A stretch of 64,000 nt of DNA from NCBI GenBank assembly GCA_017979445.1, contig CM030715.1:30353090-30417089 (forward strand). The letters are read 5' to 3'. The position numbers and the translations under genes are program-made. Under the pieces are notes generated by a model, which searched no databases, had not been told where the DNA came from, and worked only from the letters and a program-made list of their open reading frames with translations. This stretch comes from Akebia trifoliata. Taxonomy: Eukaryota > Streptophyta > Magnoliopsida > Ranunculales > Lardizabalaceae. Each line of letters opens with the position of its first letter. The first letter of the stretch is position 1. This document shows positions 23,101 through 33,707 of the stretch, in pieces.

Positions 23101-24533
23101 CCAAATCCCCAATCTAAGTTTCCGTTTTCTTATAAAAGAGCGTCCAAATGTAGTGCCACCATTCGAGAACCACATATTTCGGGTCCCAATAACAGATGGC
23201 CTTTATTCCTTTGCCAGCCTGATGCGATTTTTCCTCATTTTTTCTTTATATTTTCACTATTACTACTCCCTGCTGTTTCTGTTGGCTGTTGCATTATTTC
23301 CACCTTTTTTTTTTTACAGTAATGTTAACTAAAATTTTCCAGGTTGGATCAATGTCTAACTGAGATGTATTCATGCCCTACCTGTCGTAGACCACTTTTT
23401 ATGGGTAGACCTGAAGAAAATACTTACTCCCATACTGGAGAAGTTTTGAATGATGAGCAACTTGCACGTCAAATAAGTTCTGGATTGGATCAACAAAACA
23501 CACCTGGGCATGGCCTGCCTATAGGGGCGTTCCCTGACCAAACACAGATCCCTTCAGAAAGCATTCCGTGGAGGTTCAATTTCTTTCCTTTCCCCCCCCT
23601 ATATCTTGCAGTTTCATGTCTTGTGGTTTGTGTTTCACAAATGGTTCTTCATTTGGCTCAGTAGAGGAATGGGTCTGGATTCAAGTTGGACGCATCCTTG
23701 GCCAAGCCAGGGTCTTGATGGTGCTGGACCGTCTACAGCAATTAGATCAGTTGGGTTGAGCAGAGTCCAGTTGATGATGAGACATCTTGCATCTGTGAGT
23801 GAAACCTATGCCCAAACTGCCCTTGAAGATGCTGCTTGGAGCCTTTGGCCTATGTCACACCCTCATACTGCTTCGGGTTCTTCCATTCCTCCGGCAGCAG
23901 CTACTGCATTAAGATACACTGGAAACACAGGCGGTTTACGTTTCAGGAATGTCTCGCCTCCTGTGAATGATAACATATCGAGTATACTTGCCATGGCAGA
24001 TACTGTGCGGGAGGTCTTGCCCCACGTTCCAGATGAATTAATTTTTCAGGTATTGTTTACATTTTTTTTACGATGATGATGATGATGAATGATAGCATAT
24101 CAGGTGGTCAGGCCTATGAGTCCGGACACCCATGTTATGGAAAAAAAAGATGACATATTAGGTCACCTGACTTGGTCAGGTTTGGACAAGTTTTTTGGGA
24201 TTTGAGATATTGCTGGGATGGTGGTGTCAATATGGACTTTTGTGTACACGTTCTCCTCACATAAATTCATCATCATGACCATAGCCTTATCCGAAAAATT
24301 TGGAGTCGGCCGAACAAATCCTCTTCCACCACTCAATTTTCCGAAGCCATATAGAAATCGCACAACTCATCTGGATAGGAATCATTTTTGTAGATGATTT
24401 GAGTGGTTATTGTTGCTTTTGATGTACTTGTATATTAACCGAATAACTTCATTTTGAGACATGTCTCATCTTGCAGGACCTACAGCGAACAAACTCTGTC
24501 GCTGTTACTGTGAATAATCTTCTTCAAATGTGA
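11179..24533 (+). CDS. RIN2: RIN2/RIN3-like membrane RING-CUE E3 ubiquitin ligase
   Basis: Coding exons: 11179-11418, 12691-12768, 17230-17316, 17426-17547, 19856-19952, 20449-20554, 21230-21387, 21502-21639, 21723-21790, 23343-23573, 23662-24049, 24477-24533. All introns are GT-AG with consistent phases and total 1770 nt (589 aa), close to Arabidopsis RIN2/RIN3. The N-terminal half has several hydrophobic membrane segments (from MGVNYLTVSALCTVLGFTG onward) and the conserved FQALARDRLERLNASPSATP loop. A RING-H2 finger spans residues 338-379 (CAIC...CNHLFHLAC...CPTC), and a CUE-type ubiquitin-binding segment ends the protein (about 547-589). Known family role: RIN2/RIN3 are plasma-membrane E3 ligases that interact with RPM1/RPS2 and promote the hypersensitive response; they resemble animal AMFR/gp78. 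The coding region looks intact. Oddities: the exon 11 donor (TGGAG then GTTCAA) is weak, and introns carry several retroelements. Confidence 0.93.
14015..14133 (+). mobile_element. tRNA-derived SINE with 13-bp TSD
   Basis: AAGATGGGTAATT flanks the element exactly (14002-14014 and 14134-14146). The body has a pol III A-box-like TAGCTTAGTTGGT and a B-box-like AGGTTCAGTCC about 45 nt later. It is over 80% similar by eye to the SINE at 39268, which has its own different TSD. Confidence 0.85.
14985..15330 (-). mobile_element. Antisense LINE/retroposon 3' end
   Basis: It begins with a poly-T run (14978-14998) followed by GATAAATATTTTATTAGAAAG, the reverse complement of a LINE 3' end with AATAAAATATTTATC before poly-A. 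GCCTTATCCCAAAGATTTGG near 15162 is the antisense of a LINE C-terminus; a similar motif occurs at about 24285. The right boundary is uncertain. Confidence 0.45.
15378..15475 (+). mobile_element. tRNA-derived SINE, no clear TSD
   Basis: GTGCCAACTTAGCTAAGTTG (A box) and CTAGGTTCAAATCCCC (B box) have the spacing seen in the other two SINEs of this window. It ends in an A-rich tail. I could not identify a target duplication. Confidence 0.6.
16898..17140 (+). repeat. Tandem duplication, 136-bp period, near a splice acceptor
   Basis: A unit containing ATTCCATCTTCGCTTTCTTG and GGCATTATTTGTTGTTTTG is present at 16903 and again at 17039, with the partial unit GGTATTCCATCCTCGCTTTC between them at about 17007. 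It lies about 90 bp upstream of the acceptor at 17230. Confidence 0.85.
17986..18417 (+). mobile_element. 5'-truncated LINE with RNase H-like tail and 18-bp TSD
   Basis: AACTAATATTTGTTTGTG occurs on both sides (17968-17985 and 18418-18435). The body encodes an in-frame C-terminal RNase H-like fragment (WHEFKAILEGIRLAKS near the start, FREANKLADKLASLL later) ending at 18340, then a 3' UTR with AACCCCCGATTACTCTCC and an A-rich end. This is typical target-primed reverse transcription. It lies in intron 5 of the RIN2-like gene, in sense orientation. Confidence 0.9.
19490..19539 (+). mobile_element. Fifty-base LINE 3'-end insertion with 18-bp TSD
   Basis: AAATGGAACTGGCTGATC is duplicated at 19472-19489 and 19540-19557. 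Between the copies lie only about 50 bp: CGCCTGTTGTATTTTCTTTT, then TTTTAATAAAATTATACTTC and A's. This is an extremely 5'-truncated retroposition event. Confidence 0.85.
22335..23235 (-). mobile_element. Antisense LINE 3' portion in intron 10
   Basis: A poly-T run at 22335-22349 (poly-A of a minus-strand element) is followed by antisense coding. On the minus strand around 22810 it reads CPLCKSDGEFVDHTLLHC, the zinc-binding motif found after reverse transcriptase in plant LINEs. Frameshifts are present. The right edge is approximate and no TSD was found. Confidence 0.7.
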
Positions 24534-24900
24534 CTACCCATTGTATTTCCTTGCGTGTACCAATTCCCTTGGTCAAAGAGTTCGAGGAAGCTACAAGCCT
24601 GTATATTCCAAGTGTATTAAGGTAGGTGATTTGGTACACACTACTAATAGGCTCTTCTGCAACAGAAACAGTTATATCGTTTTTTTTTTTACTTTTCTAA
24701 TTACTCTTTTTGTTTGAATTTCTCGTTACCTTTTTCACTTCACTCATACATCTTATCATCTGTATATAAAGGTTGTGTTATCATACCAGGAGTTACTTGT
24801 GGAGAAACCCATATCTGTATCTGAAAACTTTGCAAGCCATGGTTCTGTTCCAAATAAACTTGTTATATTTACATGTGGACAGGGTGAGTTCATCTATCTC
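24534..24900 (+). terminator. 3' UTR and possible poly(A) region of the RIN2-like gene
   Basis: After the stop at 24533 no coding continues. A plausible 3' UTR intron starts at 24622 (TTAAG, then GTAGGT). AATAAA at 24853-24858 may be the polyadenylation signal. Confidence 0.4.
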
Positions 24901-25712
24901 ACTCTGTTTTAGTTGCAAATTGTGTATTGTGGTATGTCCCTATTGTACCTAGAACAGCTAATCCATTTCAAATATGATTGACAGAGGGGTGATTTATGCT
25001 GGTAAGAGCTTATGTTGTGTAGTATTTCTTTCTTTGCATCTGTCCCAAAACAATACCGGAACCATTAGTGTTGTTTTAGCTTGGTAGCCTAAACTCAAGT
25101 TCCCCTCCCAAAAGACCAATCGGGCTGCAAGTTTGGTTTTGATCTTGTGCCGCCCAGCTTGAAATTCACATAGTTGGATCATTTGATCCCCAACCCCTCA
25201 TCTTCAACTCTTTATCCTAGTCCACTCGTAACCTGTTCATTGACTTGTTTCTCATAGAATTAGTGATTTGGCGAAAAATAAAATATCTGATGATTTTGTT
25301 GCTTTTGGGCCTTTTTGGATTCCATGGACCTACTCGTTACCTAGCGTTGGTGTGGCACCAAGCGAATCCCCAGAGTCTAGCTCAAGTCAGTCACACTGAG
25401 AATTCTCACACTTTTGTGTAACATAGAAGTTTGAATTTAGTTACTCTTCGAGCTTCTAAGTTGCACACAAGGTGTGAGAATTCTCTTCAGTGTGTACCTA
25501 ATTGAGTTGAGGCGACTCCTAGGACACGTGAAGGCTGACTTGAGCTAGATAGTGGGTATTAGCTTGAGTGCCACATGGGTGCTAGATAACGAGGGGCTAG
25601 GTCAATGACAATAAGTTCAGTTTCTCATAGATGATTAATTTTAGGTTGTAAAAGATGTGGTTTTTGTGAGATATAGTGAGGGGTGACTTCAGATTTAAAG
25701 TTAGTATGATGC

Positions 25713-25810
25713 TGTGAAGTGACCTCAAGATTGGGGGTCTCACATCGCACAACCTGACGATGTGAAGTGACCTCAAGATTGGGAGTCTCACATCCACAAC
25801 CTGACGATGT
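25713..25810. repeat. Tandem repeat, 48-bp period, inside a family A-like MITE
   Basis: TGTGAAGTGACCTCAAGATT occurs at 25713 and 25761, each followed by a TCTCACATC...CAACCTGACGA stretch. The right side ends AGGTCACTCCAGCACGACTT at about 25869-25888, the family A terminus. Confidence 0.7.
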
Positions 25811-26662
25811 GAAAGTGTATGGGAACCCAAGATATGTCAGGGTGTGCGATGTGAGGTCCAAGTTTGAGGTCACTCCAGCACGACTTTAAAAGTAAATGTG
25901 AAAACAACTCTTTCAAAGGCTTATATACCCTCTACTGTTACTAAGTTGTCATCATGTAACTAATTGATGGTAGCACAACTCAAAACAGATGAAGTGAAAA
26001 GGAGAGAGAGAAGCAAATAGTAAGATGTGATTCCAAAATGTGAGAATAGATAAAAACTTGGTTGAATGGGACAAAATTACGGAAAGAAAAAGAGTTAGCA
26101 GGAGGAGGGGACGGGGTGATAGCGTTAATTGAGCCTAAACCCATAAAATTTAGAATCCCACTAGCCTTACTAAGTTAGTAACGATTTCACCCTTACTAAT
26201 GCTTCTTTGGCTCACCTTGTAACATCAAAAATCAAGATCCAATGCTTCAGGGTTGAAGAGGAAAAAATTCTATGAAAAAAAAAAAAATGTTATTTTTCAC
26301 CTTGAATTTTAATTTTAAATTTTGGAGTTATATGGAAATTTGGTAGTTCAAAACCTTGGATCAAGCCCCTCAAAAGTTTTTGTTTTGGAGATGAGTTTTT
26401 GATGAAATTTAGAGGGCTGTGGCGTTAGATTTCTAATGTGGTAATCCATTTGAGCGAAACGATCTTGAAATCTTTACTAAGTAAGTAAACCTATCTCTTG
26501 TCTCAGGCTATTTACAGACACTCTTTATTATAGAGTCAAATGAAAAATTAGGGTCCAACAGACTCTCTACTACCTCTAGTTAAAATAACGAACTAAAAAC
26601 CGAGACCAAGACTGATCACATGTAGCAAGGGTGCCTTGTCTCTTTATTAATAAAATTACGGA

Positions 26663-26930
26663 TCGACTAGTTGCACACCACCCACTACTAATTGTATTCC
26701 ATCACTTCAAAATTTTCACTTTCATGCTCATATAAATTATAAGAATTTGTTCAATAATTTTTGTATGAAAATACTTGGTCGTATAACAAGCATGCTTACA
26801 ATTTACACAAGCAAAGAAAACGAAATCACTAATACCAATAATGAATTACAATTCGTAAAGTTAAACTAGAGGTTATAAAAAATAAGGTTGGTATGCAACC
26901 AACTACTATTGGTGTGCAACTAGTTAGTCC
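26663..26930. mobile_element. MITE, family D (ACTAGTTGCACACCA ends)
   Basis: The left end GACTAGTTGCACACCA and the right end TGGTGTGCAACTAGTTAGTC are inverted repeats. A related element with the same ends lies at 59886-60215. Confidence 0.65.
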
Positions 26931-27172
26931 CTAAAAATATAATATAAAGTCATAAAAATACTTTGCTTACTAAGTAAGATTTCAAATCTTACAAATGATC
27001 GTTGGGTCCACATGGATTATCACATTGACAATTGAACACAACATCCTTCTAAACTTTATGAAAAAACTCATATTCACAAAAGAAAAAAAAAATTAAATTA
27101 AATTAACTTGATCTAAGGTATTGAAAATGGATGGATACGAAACTTCCAAAACTTAAAATTAAAATTCAACGG

Positions 27173-27175
<3 letters not shown>

Positions 27176-27219
<44 letters not shown>
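27176..27219. repeat. (TA)n microsatellite
   Basis: About 21 TA units, the longest TA tract in the window. Confidence 0.95.
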
Positions 27220-27220
<1 letters not shown>

Positions 27221-27386
27221 TTTTTTCAAAGTTCTTAGAATTTCATTTTCTAGAAGTTTGTGGCAACAGATGGTGTTTTTGGCTTCCAAAATTTGAGGTC
27301 ATAATTCTTATTAAGATTTGAGTCAATTTTCAACAAATGAAAGATTTGTTGAGTCTATTGGAATGCTGAATAAATTTTACGTTGGG

Positions 27387-27707
27387 TTTGAATTGAGAGA
27401 AATGAAGAGAAGAGAAGAGAAAATAAACAAGCTTCTTTCAATTTCTCTTATTTGGATTGTTAAGTCGGGAGAGAAGAGAAAAGAATTGGAGAGAGAAAGA
27501 AAATAAATGTGAGTTTTCTTTCTCTCCAAAAGTGGAGAGAAATGGAAAGAAATCCTTTAAAATATTTTATAATTTCAATTCTGCCCCCCTAAGTCTCTTT
27601 TAAGATATTTTAAATTTTCAAAGTTGTCCTGTCACTCCAAACATGGTGGAGAGAAATGAGTTTCTCTTATCTTCTCTTCTCTTCTCTCCACTTCTCTCAA
27701 TCCAAAT
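27387..27707. mobile_element. MITE with TTTGAATTGAGAGAA ends
   Basis: The left end TTTGAATTGAGAGAAATGAA and the right end CCACTTCTCTCAATCCAAAT form an inverted repeat, with purine-rich and pyrimidine-rich inner arms. A sister copy lies at 41809-42117. Confidence 0.7.
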
Positions 27708-28448
27708 ATAGCCTTAGGCTAGTTGAAATAACATATTTTGACAAATGCGTTCTTTATTTTAAAGAGCATTGCTGGAGATGTTCTTATATTAATATCACCA
27801 ATTTTACAAAAAAATACAATTAAATTATCCTTAAAAGTGTGATATTGAGGTAACCCATCTCGAGTTGGTTGAAAAAAAAAATAAAAAAAAAAAAAATAAA
27901 TAAAGTTATCTCTCTGATTTTCAAATTGTTTATGCATTCCTTTGACTTACAACATCCACGAGAGACTTTAAAAATGACAAAAACATCATAACCTTCAACC
28001 TCTAATCAAAATCCTTGATTTTATGTACAAAGTAGAAACTCAATATTCAACCTTTATGGTATTAAAAAAAAAAAAAATTTACCCTCAACCTAGACCTTAA
28101 GATGATCTCCTCCTACCTTCAAATCTCGAGAATAAGATGAGGTCTACCCCCTAGATTTTCCTTACGTAAAGACCATCCTATCCAACCTTTAGTCATCAAA
28201 ATACGTTTTAGGCGTGGATGATTATCATAAGAGATTCCCAACATATCATGAGCAAGGGAAAAATGAAAGGAGACCTGTTCAAATCGTTACCAATGTTCAT
28301 TCAATTGACAGTCTACTGTGCAAATACCCAAACTACCTTTATAGCATTTAAAATACCAAAATACCATTGTTTTAATTGAAAAAATAAAAAAAATCTAATT
28401 TGAACTGTTGGATTGAAATGTTTTACACCATTGAATTAAAATAAAAAC

Positions 28449-28489
28449 CCTAACTTCATCTTCTTGAAGAAGAAGAAGATGAAGTTAGG
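28449..28489. repeat. Perfect 17-bp hairpin
   Basis: CCTAACTTCATCTTCTT (28449-28465) is exactly complemented by 28473-28489 across a 7-nt GAAGAAG loop. It is too short for a typical plant miRNA precursor. Confidence 0.85.
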
Positions 28490-30001
28490 ATTTCACCATT
28501 ATTTCACATATTCATGCTAGGGTCATCGTTCTTGACAATGTTAGGATTTGATTCCTTAGATCCATTACTTTGAAGTCTTACCATTAATGTCGTTGAATCC
28601 TATTTCAATTTTGGGTTAGATTTTTGTTAATCAAATTAAAGATCTCATATTTCATGCACTTAATGAGTGGATGTTTGGACTCACATGTGAGTTCTTTAAA
28701 TAATTTTGACCACAAGACTTAAGTTTCTGTAAAAAAAAATCAAGCAAAAATCTTGTTTATGTTTTTTACTACGTGAGGGGTAGAACTAATATTAATATTT
28801 ACATGAGGAGGCATTACTAATTTCAATTTCTTCATTGTTTCATATTTGTCTCTCGATTTTATTTGTTTTACTATTTTTCATGTGGAGATTTTAAGCATTA
28901 GGTCAAAGAATGTCTTTGGGATGAAATGAAAACGATTAGATTGAGATGAACTCGATGAAATTAGATTAAAAAAAATGAAAACTATGAGATTTAACTTCAA
29001 AAAATTAATATTTAGATTTAAATAGAAGAAAACTTGGTTTGAGACCGATCTCATGTTTTTTGGGTTTAGAACAATTAGATCAAACAAAGTTGGATTGTTT
29101 TAATCGAATGATATTTTTGTAATTTCAACACAAGGATGATTGGTAGGGGTGGCCCTAATTTCGCTTATTTCCCAGTGGGGTGTTAGTAAATTACCCTAAA
29201 ATAAAATACTAGAAGTTGAAGACAATGGGTGTTTTAGGCATTTTAGGTCAAAGAGATATTTCATCAAGTTAACTGGCAACTCTTGCTAAATTAACAGTAG
29301 ATGCGCAGTGCACACCATATGCTCCGTAGAGACAACGGCGCCGAGCCGAGCGAGACCTGCTTGACTTTTACAAGACAAGCGAGTCCAATCCATTTGTCAA
29401 CCCTGAGTCCAAATCCCGAGTCTCCTCGGGACCGAGTTTTGTCGCTCCAAAGCAACGTAAAACCAAGAAACAAAAAACACAAACAAACAAACCACAAATT
29501 GATGGACCACATAACTGTATCAAATTTGGCGGCCCATTTCCACGTGGCATTACATCTTAGGTCTATAGCACATGGGTCTTATGCCACGTGGCATGCATCC
29601 CGCTACTTGCGTTATAAGTCTCTCCTTCATGTCCCTTAATAGAGGTGCAAAGGGAGATTCACCATGCACCTTTGCCTCCCCAAAGTATCTTTATGTGTCC
29701 CCACTCCCCACAAGCTTGTGGGCCTCACTTATTTTCTTCAAATAAACTAGTGGGGTCCACCCTGTTTTTTATTTTAAAAATTGTGGGCCCTTTCACTCTA
29801 TTCCTTAAATATCTACCTTCCTTGTGCTACACATGCACGATAAATATGGGAACAGTGAACCTGAATCATTCTCCAATTTAAATAAAAATGGTTTAATGGT
29901 ACAAGGACCACCAAAAATTTGTGAAAATTTAAAAGAATTAGCTGGAAGGGACTCATACCTAACACATTTTAGCCGATATCAACTTAGAATACAATATAAT
30001 A

Positions 30002-30222
30002 AATCAACGCCGAGGTCCTAACTTTAATCGTTGATTATCCATATGCATTTATCCCGACTTACTTGATATATGTGTTTTGTAAGGTATTGTATGTATTTGA
30101 GGGGGGTTTGGGCGAGATATGATGTTCAAAGAGGCCAATTGCCTCACTCTTACTAGTCAGGCCTACAAGTCTGAACGTCTGAACATCCTCATCATAAATA
30201 TTTAAAAAAAAAAAAAAAAACA
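30002..30222 (+). mobile_element. Non-autonomous poly-A retroposon, 17-bp TSD
   Basis: TAGAATACAATATAATA (29985-30001) and TAGAATGCAATATAATA (30223-30239) differ at one base. The body ends in about 17 A's. Its 3' part (GTCAGGCCTACAAGTCTGAA) resembles a segment at about 24110 (GTCAGGCCTATGAGTCCGGA) that is also followed by A's, so a small family is likely. No A/B boxes or coding were recognised. Confidence 0.7.
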
Positions 30223-32550
30223 TAGAATGCAATATAATAGGTTATCTTTCTTTCATTTTTCATATTAATTACATTTAATTAGTACGAATTATGCCTTATA
30301 GCAAGTGAGGGGATTATAGCGTGACTCTTCTTTTCTATATCCAACTCTTTAATCAAGGCGTGCATCTTCATTTTTTTTTTCGATCACAAAAGATTTGGCT
30401 ATGGAAAGAGTGGAATGGAGCAACATGATTCATCTAATCTTTAATCTTTGTGATTCTGTCTGTCTGTGACGTCCGCTATTGTACCATCTTGCTCATTCTT
30501 AAAGCCTATCAAAGCCAATCGTCCACTAGATTAGGTTTGTTGTGATTTTTCTCAAAAGCATATGAATAAGAATTGTACAACTTAAATAGAAAAACTTTCA
30601 TTGAAGAAATTTTAGATAATAAAAAAAAAAACAAAGATTGAGAGACATGATGATGTGGTAGGGATGCTTGTATGAGGAAGATAAGATTTTTATTTTTATT
30701 AGAAAAAAGTGAAATACTAATAAAGGAAAAAAAGAAAAATTTAGGTTTGGCAATGGGAGTGGCATCATCGCCAAAGGACATCATGCTCTGTAGAGTTTAA
30801 GCACGAATACCATGCTAAATAATGATTTTATTAATGAAGCTTGAATGATTATTACATTCACTTTAATAGGGTATTTATAGAGATTACATCACACTAATAT
30901 ATAGAAAGTAAGCTAATATAAAGATCTTAAATTCCTAATTAACCTAAATCTTTTCTACTATTTAAATATGTGAATCACTAATATTTTCTAATATAAAAGA
31001 TATTAATTTATTTATACTAGATATATGCTTCTCCATCATAGCTTTACATCTAGGATGAGATGCCCTAACAATGATATGATGTATCTCTTGTATCTTTGTA
31101 CGATACATCTTATTTTCTAACACTTCTTATATTTTGTCTTTCCTAATCTTACTTAAGATCTCAATCTTTATTACATGGGAGATTTAATCTATTATAAATC
31201 TTTATCCACATAACTATTAGTCTATAATTTTTCAAGATCAAGAATCATGTATATATCTTAAGAAATCTATTTATGCTTCTAAAGATTAAAGATTAGGTAC
31301 TTATCTTGTGTCATAAGTTAAATAGATAAACTAATATGTTATCTGATATGCGTAAATCCCAATCGTTCTCTAGTTTCCAGACTCACCTTCCTTTCCCTTC
31401 CCTCTTTATATTGATTCAACCTAAGGCTTTAGTGATTGATGGAGATTACTACGATTCAAAATCCTATCTTTCTTATTTGTTACTCGCTTTTTGTATGTGC
31501 CTATTATAGGGTGTCAATCCATTTAAATAGATGAGAATAAAAGGCCTAGAGATCCTCTTTTAAGAGAATTCTTATCCATCAAAACTTCCGTCTAAGTCTT
31601 ATTTCTATTTCTAATATATTGGGATATATTCTTAATTATTGACAACTCTGTAATAATATAATCCTTGTGCAAGTCAAAAACCTAAAAACGTGTAGGTGAA
31701 TGAACTACACGATTATTGGGTTCTAACGTTACATCCACTCTATGAACTATTTCTTGATTGCTCAAACATTAATGTCCACGATGATCGGTTGCTCTTATTG
31801 CCCCTTTATAAATTTTCCATATCCATCACTTAAAATTTCAGAAACTTTTATCAATTTAATACATACATCTAATACTTATTTTATGGGTCACATTCTCAAA
31901 ACATGTTGACTCCCACTAACTCAATAATTTCTATTCCTCTCTCTCTCTTGACATGCATATCGATATTCTAGAGTTCTTTGATCAGAGTAATCATACATCA
32001 AGCTAGGGTGGCAATGGGTCCAGACATGTCGAGACAAGGGTGTTTTGAAATTTTACCCAACCCATTTAATAAACATGTTGGGTCGAAACATGTTGAGGTT
32101 AACACATAAGCTGTGAACACAACACGATTGCTATCAAACACAATACAATTACAATCCAAACATGAACATAAACACAATTACTATTAAATGAATAATATAC
32201 GAGTAAGGTTGTACACGGATTAATTTGAGTCATTGGACAATTTTTCAAGGGCATAGAAGACATTTCCATCCATCCAAGAAAGTTTCTGGTTTTTACCAGT
32301 CTACCCAATAATATATAATCTATACCATATAGTATAGTTTACAACAGTAAGTCGTTCAAGAAAATAATGTGGTAGGCAATAGCAACAAACACGGAGCCAC
32401 AAAGCCATGCAATAGCAAAAAATCTAAAACAGACAAGGACTGAGAAAGAGTTCCTCGCTAGAAACAAATGGGTGGTCAGCCTCACACTTTTTTCTTTTTT
32501 TTCTCTTGTCTGTATCTTTCTCTCTCTTTAGACTCTCTTGAGTTCTATCT

Positions 32551-32840
32551 CTATATATATTCACACTGACTCTGTACATTGTTCTTCTCTTTATGTTTTA
32601 TTGGGTCCCAGTTTTGATTGAAAAGTAAGAGTGGGAGGAGACAAGGGTGGCTACCCATATCTACATTTTCCCTCTCAAGTCTCTTAACCCACACATCTAC
32701 ATGTTCTCTTGAAGAAACTCTTCCATCTCTTACAAAACCTGCATTTAATGCTCTTTATTCCTCCAACCATTACAAATACTACTGCCCCTCAACCTACTAC
32801 ACACACTCAAACTTTTCTCTCTAGCTCTCTATCTCCTATA
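32551..32840 (+). promoter_or_regulatory. Probable TATA box and 5' UTR of the GOLVEN-like gene
   Basis: CTATATATAT at 32551-32560 is preceded by a CT-rich stretch and followed about 30 nt later by a plausible start region. The leader to the ATG at 32841 is pyrimidine-rich. An in-frame ATG further upstream, at 32709, would place a long polar leader before the hydrophobic signal, so 32841 is preferred. Confidence 0.45.
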
Positions 32841-33707
32841 ATGTCAATCATGTCTTCTCGTCTTCTCCTCCTCCTTGTATGTGTTTCTATGCATACATGC
32901 AATGGCCGTCGTCTAGGCGGCCGTGGCAACCATAAGGCTTCTAATATACAAGTTCATTTTTCTGGCAAGGTTGGTGCAAAATGTTAAATTATTTTATAGT
33001 ATTTTTTAGAGATTCTGATTTTGATTGTCAGAACAAGATTATATATAGAAACCGAGTTCTAGAATCTCATTTGGCTATACTATTTCCAGAAACTCATTTC
33101 AGAATCTAGAATAATAGTCGTTTTCCTCAACCCTATTTACACAATTGTGATCTGAAATATTATATACCTAAGTGCAAAAACATTACTTTTACACAAAAAT
33201 ACAAGAAACAGAACTCCAAAAATGAAAAAAAAAAAAAAAAAGAAGGGGCTGGTAACCTTTTTCATTTTAGTTGATTTTTGTTTCTGATTATGGGGGAATA
33301 GCTATTCTAATCTGAACCAAGCTAAAATAGATTCTAGAATCATATTATGGTCAAGTAAGTAACATCACTTTTGACCTCTGATGCAGGATGTAGAGAAGGC
33401 TGTACTTGATAAGACTTTAGTTCCATCAAAGGTGAAGTCTTCCCTTTCAAAGGAAAGAAGACAAGGAGCAACAAACATGGAAAACGTGATCGATAAAAGT
33501 TTGGTTGGTGCAAGCACTCAAAAGCCAAAGGATTCTGATGCTCTACTAAACGAAGTTAAAGAAACGAAGAGTGTGATTCAAGGTGTTGTTCGAATCAAGT
33601 CCCTTGTTTCAATTCCTTGGCATGTACCTCACAAGAAACAAGGTGAACATCCCGGGTTCAACTTCGACTATTCTCTACCTAAGACACACCCACCCTCTCA
33701 CAATTGA
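32841..33707 (+). CDS. GOLVEN/RGF/CLEL secreted peptide precursor, isoform A
   Basis: Exons 32841-32969 and 33387-33707 (phase 0; AAG then GTTGGT, and GATGCAG acceptor) encode 149 aa. Residues 1 to about 20 are a signal peptide (MSSRLLLLLVCVSMHTCNG), followed by a basic, polar variable region. The last 13 residues are DYSLPKTHPPSHN, matching the GLV/RGF/CLEL pattern: a DY start with Tyr sulfation expected, a proline pair, and HN at the C-terminus directly before the stop. Family role: the processed, sulfated peptide is perceived by RGI/RGFR receptor kinases and regulates root meristem, root-hair and gravitropic growth. It could share its first exons with an alternative transcript (next entry). 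Which Arabidopsis member is orthologous cannot be decided here. Confidence 0.85.

Larger units (their letters stand above)
24900..32550. other. Gene-free interval, MITE and retroposon rich
   Basis: I find no exon with recognisable motifs. The interval holds MITEs (26663-26930, 27387-27707, a degraded one at about 32005-32290), a retroposon (30002-30222), a (TA)n tract and a small hairpin. 29290-29640 is GC-richer and contains two CCACGTGGCAT / GCCACGTGGCAT G-box motifs (near 29540 and 29583) upstream of a TTATAAGT element, which looks like promoter DNA, but no gene follows that I can support. Confidence 0.6.

Noticed and set aside
28449..28489. Hairpin considered as a miRNA precursor
   Set aside because: A 17-bp stem with a 7-nt loop is too short for a plant miRNA, and the GAAGAA composition is low complexity.
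29301..29639. 112-codon open frame in a GC-richer stretch
   Set aside because: Composition looks random, opposite-strand frames are equally open, and it contains G-boxes typical of promoter DNA.
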